A DNA stretch of 64,000 nt from an uncultured Collinsella sp. (GCA_959599915.1 CAUGJE010000001.1:248001-312000), one strand, 5' to 3'; positions 25,762 to 35,238 are shown, counted from the first letter of the stretch. Notes: a model not told the origin generated them from the sequence alone. Program-made: numbers and translations.

Positions 25762-28700
25762 ATGGACTCCAACAAGATAAAGAACCTGGCCTTCGGCGCC
25801 CGCGACGCATTGCGCGCCGAGGTTGCCGCGAGGATCGACGCCGTCCTGGAGCCCGGCAGCCCCGAGCGGCTCGACCTGCCCGAGAAGGTCAGGGGGCTCG
25901 AGACCGCCATCGACGACAAGGGTATGGACGCCGTCGTCGAGTCGACGGCGTACACCTGGTTCAACCGTCTGTGTGCGCTGCGCTTCATGGACGCGAAGGG
26001 CTACACGCCCGTTCCCGTGGTGACGCCGCGTCCGGGTACGACTCAGCCTGCGATTCTTACCGATGCCGCCCAGGGCATCTTCGACCCAGATTGGGGCTTT
26101 TCTCGCCTTGTGCGCGACCGCGGCAGAGCGTCCTCGCCGGCGGCAGCGGCTCCGGCGCGAACCGCACCGAGGCGGCCTACGGCGAGCTGCTGGTGGCGGT
26201 GTGCGACCGCTACGCCGCGGCGATGCCCTACCTGTTCGGTGAGGCGGCGGCGTCGAGCCTCGTCATGCCGCAGGGGCTCCTCGCCGAGGGCTCGATCCTG
26301 CGCCGCATCGTCGAGGACATGGACGATGAGGAGTGCGAGACCGTCGAGGTGCTGGGCTGGCTCTACCAGTTCTACGTGGCGGAGCGCAAGGCGGAGTTCA
26401 ACGGCAGCGACCGCAAGGCGACCGCGGACGACATCGCGCCCGCCACGCAGCTGTTCACGCCCGACTGGATCGTGAAGTATCTCGTGGAGAACTCCCTCGG
26501 GCGCCTCTGGATGCTCAACAACCCGGGCTCGGCGCTCGCCAACAAGATGGACTACTACATAGCACCCGAGGGCGAGACCGAGGATTTCATCAGGGTCTAC
26601 TCGCCCGAGGAGCTGACGCTGTGCGACCCGGCGTGCGGATCGGGCCACATCCTCGTGTACGCCTTCGACCTGCTCTTCGAGATCTACCAGGAGGAGGGCT
26701 ACTTCCCGGAGGACGTCCCGGCGCTCGTCCTGCAGAACAACCTCTTCGGCATGGAGATCGACGGCCGCGCCGCCGAGATCGCCAAGTTCGCGTTGGAGAT
26801 GAAGGCGCGCGAGAAGGACCCCGATTTCTTCGAGAAGCATATCGACGCGAACGTGACGGTGCTCGAGCCCGTTGTGTTCGAACCCGGCGCTCTCTCGGGC
26901 GCGGGCCCGATCGCTGGTGCGACCGAGCTTCTCGACGCATTCGAGCACATGACCGAGGTGGGCAGCCTCTATGTGCCCGCACCCGGTGACATGGCCGCCG
27001 TGGACAACGCCATCGCGAGCTTCAGCGAGGATGACCTGATCGGGACGGGCATGCTCAAGAGGCTTCGCGCGATGAAGAGTGTGCTCGAGGCGTTGTCGCG
27101 CAGGGTTGACTGCGTGGTCGCAAATCCTCCGTATTTGACGAGAGGTCATTTTAATAGCTATATGAGCACCTGGACAAAGAATAAGTATCCAGATGAGAAA
27201 AATGATTTATGCACCTGTTTTATCAAACGAGGATTTAGCCTAGCCAAGACATGCGGTTATTCGAGCATGGTTACGATGCACTCATGGCTAACTCAACGTA
27301 CCTATAAGGCGATGAGGCGACTTGTAATTGATACCAAGGATATTGTCGCTTTGGTGGATTTGGGAGCTGGGGCTTTCGAACAAATTGCTGGGGATGTTGT
27401 TCAGGTCTGTGCGACGGTATTGTTTAGCGGGCATCCATTATTTACCGGTGTTTATATTGATCTGCAGGAATATAAGACGAGTTCTGCCAAAAGAGGTGCT
27501 TTAACGAGCGCAATAAAAGGCGATGAGCAGAAGTTCATCTACCATAAGAGCCTGAGTGATTTTGCAAGTCTGCCTGACTGCACTATTTCATACGGGCTTA
27601 CGCCAGCAATGTGCAATGCGTTTTCCGGCAATGCGCTTCTCGGTGATTATGCTCCTGGGTCTGTAGGTATTCAGACGGGGAATAACACGAAGTTTATTAA
27701 AGCTTGGTGGGAAGTCGCATATGGAAATATTGGTTTTGGCCTGTCTTCAGTAAACGATCTGACGTTTGCTCCGCAAACTTGGTACCCACTTAATAAAGGC
27801 GGAGACTACCGAAAATGGTACGGGAATGATTTTGAAGTAATAAACTGGAAGAATGACGGGGAAAACGTTAAGCGTTTGCTTCCTAAAGAAACGCGACACG
27901 TTCAAGATTATAGGCCAGAATATAAGTTTTCCGAGGTTGTTACTTGGTCAAAAATTGGCGGAGGTGCTTTTCGATTTAAGCCAAAGGGCTTCCTTTCCGA
28001 CATGGCTGGAATCGGAATTTACCCTCTCCGACATGCCAAGGCTATTCTTGGTCTACTCAACTCAAGTGTTGGGGATGAGTTTCTGAAAAAGATTTCACCA
28101 ACCATTACTAAATCAGTCGGTGAAGTAAGGAAGGTTCCGCTAAGCGAGGCGGTTCTTACCGATGAGTTGGACGCAGCCGTTGAACGGCTCATCGATTTGT
28201 CTCGAATAGACTGGGATGCCTTCGAGATTTCCTGGCACCTCGACTACCATCCGCTTGCGCCTTCTGCGCGCGAACGCGCCGAGCAGCTTTCCTACGGTGT
28301 TTACTCTGATGCCCGCGCTGCCTCTGTCTCACTAATTTCGGAGAGGTTCAAGCGTTGGAGCGCCGATTGCGACGACCGCTTCAACGAACTCAAGTCCAAC
28401 GAGGAGGAGCTCAATCGCATATTTGCGCGCATCTACGGCATGGAGGGTGAGGTGCCCATCGAGGTGCCAGAAGACAAGGTCTCGGTGCGCCGCGCTGACC
28501 TTGTACGTGATGTGAAGTCTCTCGCCTCCTATGGTGTTGGCTGCATCATGGGCCGCTACTCCACCTTCTCACCCGGGTTGATTCTGGCCGACGTGCAGCA
28601 GACGGTGGATGACTTCAAGGCAAAAGTTCCCAATGCCGAGTTCCTGCCCGATGAGGATGCCATCCTCCCCGTGCTTGACGGGGAGTGGTTCGGCGACGAC

Positions 28701-29222
28701 ATCGTGACTCAGTTCCGCAAGTGGCTCGAGGTGACCTATGGCGCCGAGACGCTTGACGAAAACATCAGGTTCATCGAGGACGCCCTGGGCAAGGACCTGC
28801 GCAAGTACTTCGTGAAGGAATTCTACAAGGACCACTGTGCGACCTATCAGGTGACGGGCGGCGGCAAGCGGCCCATCTATTGGATGTTCGCAAGCCCCAA
28901 GGGCAGCTTCCAAGTGCTTGTTTACATGCATCGTTACACGCCGAGCACGGCCGGCCAGATTCTGACCAAGTACCTGCGCGAGTACGTCGAGAAGCTCAAC
29001 GCGAAGATCGGCCAGCTGGAGCAGAGTGACCGCGCCGCCGACAACCGCCAGGCGGACAAGTACCGCGCGGCGGTGCGCGAACTCACCGACTGGGAGCGCA
29101 ACGTTATCTACCCGCTGGCGAACGAGCGCGTGGACATCGACCTGGACGATGGCGTGAAGAAGAACTACAACAAGTTCCCGCACGCCTTGGCCAAGGTCGC
29201 GGGATTGAGCACTTGGAGATAG
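25762..29222 (+). pseudogene. pglX: BREX adenine methyltransferase PglX, frameshifted
   Basis: About 1150 codons in two frames. Codons from ATG 25762 encode the normal N-terminus (GMDAVVESTAYTWFNRLCALRFMD, GTTQPAILTDAAQGIFD). Near 26118-26124 the reading switches by one base to the frame that continues (SVLAGGSGSGANRTEAAYGELL) to the stop at 29222. The methyltransferase motifs are intact: CDPACGSGHILVYAFDLL (motif I) and VVANPPYLT (motif IV). PglX methylates a non-palindromic site to mark self DNA. No homopolymer tract is at the junction, so a one-base deletion or an assembly error is likelier than programmed shifting. About 27115-28140, the probable target-recognition region, is clearly AT-richer than both sides. 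Confidence 0.85.
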
Positions 29223-29230
29223 GACTGCGC

Positions 29231-31375
29231 ATGGACGCATTGGATAAAAAACTGAACGACGTATTTACGGGTTATGTAGTCCGTAAGGACCTCGTCAAGC
29301 TCGTGAAGGGCAATGCGGCGGTTCCCAGCTACGTGCTTGAGTACCTGCTGGGGCAGAATTGCGCCACCGATGACGAAGGCCAGATTGAGGCGGGCGTGGA
29401 GCGCGTGCGCAGCATCCTTGCCAAGCACTACGTGCAACGTGCCGAGGCTGGCGCTATACGTTCTGATATTAAGCAAATTGGCCAGAAGCGTATCATCGAC
29501 AAGGTTTCCGTCACGCTCAACGAGAAGCGCGATGCCTATGAGGCGTCCTTTGAGAACCTGGGTGTATCCAAGGTCCTCGTGAGCTCCGACACAGTTAAGA
29601 AGAATCGTCGTCTGCTCGTTTCGGGTGTGTGGTGCATCGCCGATTTATCCTATGAGGCAAATGAGGCGCGCGATGAATCCCCCTATGTGCTCAATTCGCT
29701 TAAGCCTATTCAGATGTCACGTTTCGACTTTGAGGGCTTCGTTGCACGCCGTTCGCAATTTTCTGAGGACGAGTGGATTGACGTACTCATCCGCTCGATT
29801 GGCTTGGATCCTAATCAACTGGGTCGCCGTGCCAAATTGTTCCAGCTGACGCGCCTCGTGACCTATTGTGAGCGTAACTACAACTTGGTTGAGCTGGGTC
29901 CCAAGGGCACTGGCAAAAGCCATGTGTTCAGTGAGTTCAGCCCGCACGGTATCCTCATCTCGGGCGGCGAGGTGACGCCGGCAAAGCTATTCGTGAACAA
30001 CTCCACGGGCAAGATCGGTTTGGTTGGCTACTGGGATTGTGTGGCCTTCGACGAGTTCGCGGGCAAGAATAAAAAGCCCAAGGCCGATATCGTTGACATC
30101 ATGAAGAACTATATGGCCAACAAGAGCTTTAGTCGCGGTATTGAACAGGTGACGGCAGAGGCGTCTATGGTGTTCGTGGGCAATACCAGCCACGATGTGA
30201 GCTATATGATCAACAAGACGGACCTGCTCGAGGATTTGCCTCCCGTCTATCATGACCCCGCGTTTATTGATCGCTTGCATGCCTATATCCCTGGCTGGGA
30301 GATGGGTATCATCCGTGGCGACATGTTCTGCAGTGATTTTGGCTTTATCGTTGACTACCTTGCCGAGGCCTTGCGTGCTATGCGTCCTATGGACTATTCG
30401 GGTGAGGTCGATCGGTTCTTCGAGCTTTCGAGCAGTATCTCGACGCGCGACCGTGACGGCGTGGTAAAGACGTGCGCGGGCCTGATGAAAATTCTGTTCC
30501 CCGGGCGCAATGAGACCGCTGAGGAGGCCGCTGAGATCGTCGAGTTCGCTTTGGAGCTGCGCAAGCGCGTGAAGGACACGCTCGTTCGCATTGACGAGAC
30601 CTTCGAGCGTGTTGACTTTGCCTATCGCCCCAAGGGGGGAGGCGCCTGGAAACAGGTGGCAACGCTCGAGGAGCTTGACTATCCCGCGACGTATCACTCG
30701 CTGGACAAGGTACCTTGGGAGGGCGACAAGAGCGGAATACTCGCGAACGACGAGCTCGAGATGTCTGTTCAAGCCGATAGACACGCCGCCGAGGCGCCCG
30801 TTGATGCGTCTGTCGTGCCTGCTGAGGTTGAAACTGCTCCCGCCGCGCAGTCTCAGCCGAAGCCAGCGGTGCGCAAGCCTGGAGCTGGGCACATTGCCCT
30901 GCGCGAGAACCAACGTGGCGTTTCCTACGAGAAGCTCTTTGGTGCCTACTTGGATGGGGCGCAGAACGTTGAGATTATTGATCCGTACGTGCGCACGTTC
31001 CACCAGTGTCGCAACGTAATGGAGCTGCTTGAAGTGGTCGTGCGTCATTGCAAGTTTGACGTGACTTCGGTAAAGGTGCATCTGATCACAGCTCCCGACG
31101 AATATTCCGATTCCAAGCAGGAGGAATACCTGGAGCAAATCAGGGAGTCCATGTCTCCCTTGGGCCTTGATTTTACTTGGAAGATTGATCGTAGCGGTGC
31201 GCTTCATGCGCGACATCTCAAGATTGATAGCAAGTGGGACATCCTGCTCGATCGTGGGTTGGATATTTGGCAACGCTTCGATAGCGGCAACGCTTTTAGC
31301 ATCGAGAACCGCCTACCCGAAATGCGTCGCGTGAAGGCATTTGAGCTTACGTACATGAAGGTGAGCGAACAATAG
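29231..31375 (+). CDS. brxL: BREX protein BrxL (AAA+ / Lon-like)
   Basis: A 714-residue protein of the BrxL family. The AAA+ module has Walker A GPKGTGKSH (about residues 223-231) and Walker B VAFDEFAG; SMVFVGNTSHD fits sensor 1. The N-terminal 200 residues are the BrxL DNA-binding region. After a Pro/Ala-rich linker (about 510-550) the C-terminus (YEKLFGAYLDGAQNVEIIDPY) resembles a MITD1-type PLD-like domain, seen in one BrxL subclass. BrxL forms ring assemblies on DNA and is needed for phage exclusion in type 1 BREX. The ATG at 29231 has AGGA 6 bases upstream; an in-frame TTG at 29213 overlapping pglX is less likely. Confidence 0.92.
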   Translation: MDALDKKLNDVFTGYVVRKDLVKLVKGNAAVPSYVLEYLLGQNCATDDEGQIEAGVERVRSILAKHYVQRAEAGAIRSDIKQIGQKRIIDKVSVTLNEKRDAYEASFENLGVSKVLVSSDTVKKNRRLLVSGVWCIADLSYEANEARDESPYVLNSLKPIQMSRFDFEGFVARRSQFSEDEWIDVLIRSIGLDPNQLGRRAKLFQLTRLVTYCERNYNLVELGPKGTGKSHVFSEFSPHGILISGGEVTPAKLFVNNSTGKIGLVGYWDCVAFDEFAGKNKKPKADIVDIMKNYMANKSFSRGIEQVTAEASMVFVGNTSHDVSYMINKTDLLEDLPPVYHDPAFIDRLHAYIPGWEMGIIRGDMFCSDFGFIVDYLAEALRAMRPMDYSGEVDRFFELSSSISTRDRDGVVKTCAGLMKILFPGRNETAEEAAEIVEFALELRKRVKDTLVRIDETFERVDFAYRPKGGGAWKQVATLEELDYPATYHSLDKVPWEGDKSGILANDELEMSVQADRHAAEAPVDASVVPAEVETAPAAQSQPKPAVRKPGAGHIALRENQRGVSYEKLFGAYLDGAQNVEIIDPYVRTFHQCRNVMELLEVVVRHCKFDVTSVKVHLITAPDEYSDSKQEEYLEQIRESMSPLGLDFTWKIDRSGALHARHLKIDSKWDILLDRGLDIWQRFDSGNAFSIENRLPEMRRVKAFELTYMKVSEQ

Positions 31376-31411
31376 GGTAGTATGCGCCGTCCATTTTGAA
31401 GGGGGGACCCA

Positions 31412-32329
31412 ATGTATTCTTATCAAGTTCCTGACGGTTTTGATCGGCGTGTCGAACAGTATCTAGTGGCCATTGCCCCGAATACAAAGGTTCTTACGGA
31501 CTTGCGACGTTGCCATTACGATTTTGAAGATCTCGGTAACGCTTATTATGCGGGTATTAGACCGTCTCCCTGGGATTCAAATGCTATGGACGTAACCCTG
31601 CTTGGCCCATCAGCGTCCATAGATCGCTTACGTGAAATGAAGGCCGCCCTTAGTACGGCTGTTTCCAAAGCGTTGAATACGTCTGCAACCGGCCTTCTGT
31701 TGAGTGAGCTGTTCTTGATTGAGGACGTCGTGACGCTTTCCGCTTCTTTTACCTCTGATCAGGACAGGTTCGTTGATGATGTTAGAAATGCCCAGGTTAT
31801 CAAAGAGGAAATTGTAAGAATTGGGGAGAACTTAAGTAAAAATATCCTGTATACAGACGACATTTCCGAGGATTCCATCAACGACTTCTTTCGTGATTTC
31901 TTAGAACGGCTGGATTGCTTTGAGGTCAAAGACCAGACCAGGCATGGGCTTTCTTCAAATGGCTCGGCGGCCGGGGAAGTTGATATCCTCTTGCAAAAAG
32001 ATGGGCGCGAGGCAGCAATTATTGAAGGGCTTAAACTTTCGTGTGTGAATACTAGCTATATTGGCGAGCATATAAGGAAGGCAACAATTAATTACAATCC
32101 GCTCGGAACTCCAGTATTTATTCTCGCGTATGTATCGACAAACGATTTTGAAAAGTTTTGGCTGCATTGTTTGGAGTTTTTAAAAGGCTACTCCTTTGAT
32201 GCGCGAGTGGAAAAGTCAATACTCTCTGAAGCTACTCCGAATGCTGCCTGTAGGCTGGCGTCGGCTGTCCTCTCGCGTGATGGCTTCTCCTTCCCGTTTT
32301 TCTTTATTGCGTTCAAGCTCATTAAATGA
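31412..32329 (+). CDS. unknown protein with nuclease-like C-terminal motif, 3' of BREX
   Basis: A 305-residue protein, AT-richer than its neighbours, preceded by GGGGGGA 36 bases after brxL. No named family is recognised. Residues 180-235 contain GEVDILLQKDGREAAIIEGLKL followed by IGEHIRKATINYNPLG and FILAYV. The D-x(13)-E-x-L/K spacing after a glycine-glutamate pair resembles the restriction-endonuclease-like fold present in several unannotated defence proteins. The N-terminal 170 residues are helical with no motif. Its place in the operon tail suggests a BREX-linked accessory effector. This is inference, and catalytic competence is unproven. Confidence 0.72.
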   Translation: MYSYQVPDGFDRRVEQYLVAIAPNTKVLTDLRRCHYDFEDLGNAYYAGIRPSPWDSNAMDVTLLGPSASIDRLREMKAALSTAVSKALNTSATGLLLSELFLIEDVVTLSASFTSDQDRFVDDVRNAQVIKEEIVRIGENLSKNILYTDDISEDSINDFFRDFLERLDCFEVKDQTRHGLSSNGSAAGEVDILLQKDGREAAIIEGLKLSCVNTSYIGEHIRKATINYNPLGTPVFILAYVSTNDFEKFWLHCLEFLKGYSFDARVEKSILSEATPNAACRLASAVLSRDGFSFPFFFIAFKLIK

Positions 32330-32435
32330 GTTAAATAGGCTAGCTCAATTATTAGAGGTAATCCGGCAATACCAGCGAGGCACCTTTTCGTTCGTGTATA
32401 TCTATCCGGCAATCTCTTTCATAGAAAGGTGACTT

Positions 32436-33071
32436 ATGATTCAACAGGTTGCTTTCGAGGTCCCTACGGAAATTGCGTTGGGCTTAGCTACTGGCAAGTA
32501 TGTCCAATGGGGTGGAGTCGTGCGTGACGGTGCTGGACATATTGTCAAGCACCTTAAGCCTGCAGATGTTCAAAATGGAGCCAACAAGGCATTGCAGATA
32601 GCTGACCAGGCGGCTCAGCTCGCGAAGCAGAACAAGAAGGTTGCTATAGCCGCGCTTGTGGTTGCGGGCGTAGCTGCGGTCGGCGGCGGCATCTATGCGG
32701 GAATGACTCATGTGCGTCACAGCAAAGAAGATGCGATGCGAAGGAAGCAGATGGCAGACTTTAACACCGCATTCTCGGAATACCTTAAGGCTTTGGGGGA
32801 TGGCGAACTCACAATCGAGATGATTGACAGATTGGAGGGCGCCATAACTGCTCTTAATGACGGCAAGGAGGGCTTCACGGTCGAAATCAAGGGCGAACAG
32901 TTTGAGGATATTGTTAAGTCCGTGCGCGACTACACAGAGCGTCTTTCGAAGGCGAATGGCGAGAAGGCACCTAACGTCATTCTTGGGCTGTTCGAAAAGA
33001 AGCCGAATGACATTGAGGGCCTGAAGGAATGCCTCAACACCCAGCGAGGAATACTCCTGCGAGCAGCATAG
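32436..33071 (+). CDS. single-pass membrane protein of unknown function
   Basis: A 211-residue protein with one clear membrane segment at residues 68-89 (Ala/Val/Gly-rich) after an N-terminal region of about 65 residues. The C-terminal about 120 residues are soluble, charged and helical (MADFNTAFSEYLKALGDGE, GEQFEDIVKSVRDYTE). GAAAGGTGA lies just before ATG 32436. There is no recognisable family. It is 106 bases downstream of the nuclease-like gene on the same strand and may share its transcript. Confidence 0.68.
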   Translation: MIQQVAFEVPTEIALGLATGKYVQWGGVVRDGAGHIVKHLKPADVQNGANKALQIADQAAQLAKQNKKVAIAALVVAGVAAVGGGIYAGMTHVRHSKEDAMRRKQMADFNTAFSEYLKALGDGELTIEMIDRLEGAITALNDGKEGFTVEIKGEQFEDIVKSVRDYTERLSKANGEKAPNVILGLFEKKPNDIEGLKECLNTQRGILLRAA

Positions 33072-33124
33072 ATGAACCGCTATATTCGGGATGCGGGTTT
33101 TGCGCTCTTTCGCACCAAGCATTC

Positions 33125-33325
33125 GGCCACTTTGCAGCTCTCCATGGTCGTGTATCGCTCGTGATATCGACTCGGAAGATTCTGAACGCCGACACTTTGG
33201 CAATCAGATTGCGGAGGGCGGGCCCATCAAGATCGGTGAACCAGCGGACGTTGGGCATGGCGGTGTGGTTGCCAAGCCTATAGCTGAGACGGGAAACGTC
33301 TTCGGGCGCAAGGATAATAACAGGC
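33125..33325 (-). pseudogene. possible remnant of an unidentified minus-strand gene
   Basis: The gap 33072-33378 has no complete gene. On the minus strand the frame reads a protein-like stretch (VIILAPEDVSRLSYRLGNHT, then PNVRWFTDLDGPALRNLIAK) without a start codon or ribosome site upstream. The opposite frames read poorly. It may be the tail of a deleted gene; I do not recognise the family. Confidence 0.25.
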
Positions 33326-33356
33326 CCCGCGTTCCCTGAGGGACGTGGGGCTTTTG
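33324..33356 (+). terminator. terminator-like hairpin downstream of the membrane-protein gene
   Basis: GCCCC...CCC (33324-33336) pairs with GGG...GGGGC (33340-33351) around a TGA loop and is followed by TTTT. It would end plus-strand transcription from the BREX tail before the oppositely oriented genes that follow. Confidence 0.65.
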
Positions 33357-33378
33357 AGGACTACAGTTTTAATTGTTA

Positions 33379-33597
33379 TTAGAGATAGCTATTCAGCCAA
33401 TCGGGCATACTGGGATCGTCAATACTCCATGAATCCTCTTCATGTTCGCTTTCCTCCCAGCTGCTTTCGTCCCCATCGAAGAACTTGTGCCTATTGCACT
33501 TGTACTTGACAACCGTGTCTCCTTCACGGCGGTACTCGTTCCAGTAGTAGTTCTGCTTTCCGTATCCGTCCCACTCCTGAGTCCTGTATATGACCAT
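33379..33597 (-). CDS. small acidic, aromatic-rich protein
   Basis: 72 residues, unrecognised. The N-terminal half is Tyr/Trp-rich and basic (YRTQEWDGYGKQNYYWNEYRR) and the C-terminal half is acidic (ESSWEESEHEEDSWS). An excellent AAAGGAGG ribosome site 5 bases before ATG 33597 supports real translation. It is the last gene of a minus-strand trio with the membrane protein and XRE genes. No function can be assigned. Confidence 0.62.
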   Translation of the reverse strand: MVIYRTQEWDGYGKQNYYWNEYRREGDTVVKYKCNRHKFFDGDESSWEESEHEEDSWSIDDPSMPDWLNSYL

Positions 33598-33647
33598 GAG
33601 GCCTCCTTTCGTCTACGTGCGTTGGGCACGCGACACATTGGGTTTGA

Positions 33648-34175
33648 CTACTGGGCCATGATTTGTGCGATGCGAGATTTTTTGGCATCGATGTTCGTCA
33701 ATTCTTCTGTAGAAAAGACATATGGGACAACTGCTTCATCCCATTCGATATTTGAGAAGGTATGACCGGCGCGCGTGACCTTGACCGTTTCTTTCCCAAA
33801 GAGCTTGCCGACCTCCGTGAGCTTATAGCCCCAAGGCTCTTTTGTCATCATTCCGCTGGAGACGAGACGCTTGTTAACTTCCTGATTTGATAAAAGCAAG
33901 TCGTGTCCGAGCCCCGTTGCGGTCTTCTCGACTCCGGTAAGGTTGACCTCTGGCAGAGGGGTCTTTGCGGCTGCCTCAATAATCGCGGCAGCACTCTTGC
34001 CTGCGGTGTTGCCATTTGTTTTGATTTTAGTCGCATGGTCCGTTTTTGCGGCTATCGCGATGCCAACGATTGAGCCGAGCGCGACGAATGCGCCGATGCC
34101 AATCTGGACTTTATGATGTTTGAGCCATGCGATGCCTTCGTTCTCCTCGGGCAGATTAGTATCATCCAACTCCAT
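33648..34175 (-). CDS. membrane-anchored protein of unknown function, coupled to an XRE gene
   Basis: 175 residues from ATG 34175 (GAGGT 8 bases upstream); an in-frame ATG at 34190 overlapping the previous stop is an alternative. A membrane segment lies at about residues 23-42 after a short acidic N-terminus. The C-terminal domain (LLLSNQEVNKRLVSSGMM, GYKLTEVGKLFGKETVKV, then a Trp-Asp tail) looks like a winged-helix-type fold. It follows the XRE regulator with start and stop codons touching. The pairing suggests a regulated membrane effector; the family is unknown to me. Confidence 0.68.
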   Translation of the reverse strand: MELDDTNLPEENEGIAWLKHHKVQIGIGAFVALGSIVGIAIAAKTDHATKIKTNGNTAGKSAAAIIEAAAKTPLPEVNLTGVEKTATGLGHDLLLSNQEVNKRLVSSGMMTKEPWGYKLTEVGKLFGKETVKVTRAGHTFSNIEWDEAVVPYVFSTEELTNIDAKKSRIAQIMAQ

Positions 34176-34186
34176 TTTTCTATACC

Positions 34187-34642
34187 TCATTTCTTGATCG
34201 ATTTAGCGAGTTGGTACGCGAGAGAGCTCAATGCCGGAATCAATGCCGATGAGGCGGGGATTAGGGCAGCAGTGAGGGCGGTTGCTCCGACTATGGCGCT
34301 CTGCTTGGCGATGGCTTCTTGTTTTGTCCCTCCCTTACTTTCTTCCTTAAGGGTTATCTGCATCTTCTCTAGCTCTGCTGCTACTGGTTGATCGACGAAC
34401 AACTGGATAATTTTTGCTAGATCCTCGTTTCCATTAACGGCGATTTCGTTGTTGAACACTGCTCTGATGGCGAGATAGTGCATCTTCGTCATCTGTGTTT
34501 TACCTGTCTCGAGGCTGCTGACGGTTTGCTTCGTTATGCCCAGTTCGTTCGCGAGGCGCTCGCCACTCCAACCCGCTGCCTTGCGAATGGTTGACAGGTG
34601 AGCTTGGAGCCTGCTGACTAGTTCTTCATCCGGTGAAGTCAT
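34187..34642 (-). CDS. XRE-family HTH regulator with hydrophobic C-terminus
   Basis: 151 residues. Residues 7-65 form an XRE/Cro HTH (RLANELGITKQTVSSLETGK). A linker and a charged helix (KMQITLKEESKGGTKQEA) lead to an Ala-rich hydrophobic segment at about 115-145 (VGATALTAALIPASSALI) that could insert in the membrane. An HTH joined to a hydrophobic tail is uncommon for a plain repressor and suggests a membrane-tethered sensor. It starts the minus-strand trio; the AT-rich DNA 34643-34740 upstream should hold its promoter. Confidence 0.78.
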   Translation of the reverse strand: MTSPDEELVSRLQAHLSTIRKAAGWSGERLANELGITKQTVSSLETGKTQMTKMHYLAIRAVFNNEIAVNGNEDLAKIIQLFVDQPVAAELEKMQITLKEESKGGTKQEAIAKQSAIVGATALTAALIPASSALIPALSSLAYQLAKSIKK

Positions 34643-34763
34643 TTATGCCTCACAAATAGTAAATATTCCTTACTCTTGTCAAATATTATATATCAAATCA
34701 GAAATTCATCAATTACTAAGTGAGTCATAGTTTATACGGCCGGCTCCTGAATTCCCTCAGTTT

Positions 34764-34985
34764 TCAACTGAACCGAAAACGGAGCTGATGCGCGGCGCTC
34801 AGCAGCTCGCACTCCCTCCGGCTCCACTGGCGCAGCTCGGCCGCGTGCACGGTGTCGCGACACAGGTCCAGGAACACCTCGGCGTTCTCGCAGAAGCACT
34901 CGTGGGCAAAGGCGCCCGAGCCGCTTGCGATGCACACGCTGTCGGCGAAGAGCTATCGGCTAGTCGATTCGCGCGGGCAGCGGCT
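34764..34985 (-). pseudogene. decayed partial copy of the gene at 36618-37040
   Basis: The minus strand encodes LFADSVCIASGSGAFAHECF, then CENAEVFLDLCRDTVHAAEL and so on, closely matching the C-terminal about 65 residues of the protein at 36618-37040. An in-frame stop directly before LFAD, indels further upstream, and loss of the N-terminal half make it a relic. The two copies flank the LexA-type box and the AbiE genes, as if that block was inserted between them. Apart from this relic and the sites below, 34643-35237 has no gene. Confidence 0.75.
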
Positions 34986-35011
34986 AAAGCGGGCGTGTGA
35001 TAAATTGATAA

Positions 35012-35041
35012 TTGATGAGAACGAACACGTGTTCGTTTATA
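35012..35041 (+). promoter_or_regulatory. promoter with a perfect LexA (SOS) box
   Basis: CGAACACGTGTTCG (35022-35035) matches every position of the Gram-positive/actinobacterial LexA consensus CGAACRNRYGTTCG. It lies in the 18-base spacer between TTGATG (35012-35017) and TTTATA (35036-35041). The nearest plus-strand gene is abiEi, about 190 bases downstream. No intact SOS gene follows, so this is either a relic promoter or makes AbiE damage-inducible. Confidence 0.65.
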
Positions 35042-35202
35042 TGGTAAGATATATGCCAGCGGGAGCGATTTCATTCGATATCGTTCTTGCCGGTACTTTT
35101 TACTTCCGCATGCTGTCGGCGCGGACTTCGAATTCAGAGAGGGTGATTGCAATGCTATACGAATTTAAATAGATCTCTAATGCTTGATTAAGACCATGTC
35201 TA

Positions 35203-35238
35203 TGTCAAAAGACATACAAAAGTGTTAGTCTTTTGACA
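35203..35238 (+). promoter_or_regulatory. inverted-repeat operator overlapping the abiEi start
   Basis: TGTCAAAAGAC (35203-35213) and GTCTTTTGACA (35228-35238) are perfect 11-bp inverted arms with 14 bases between. The right arm ends on the abiEi ATG. AbiEi antitoxins are known to bind inverted repeats at their own promoter. Confidence 0.65.

Noticed and set aside
26090..26160. Programmed -1 frameshift in pglX
   Set aside because: No slippery heptamer or downstream pseudoknot is evident, and PglX is normally a single frame. A deletion or sequence error is simpler.
35041..35172. Small gene directly after the LexA box
   Set aside because: The short open stretch has no convincing start or ribosome site and its protein does not resemble any SOS gene; kept only as a possible relic.
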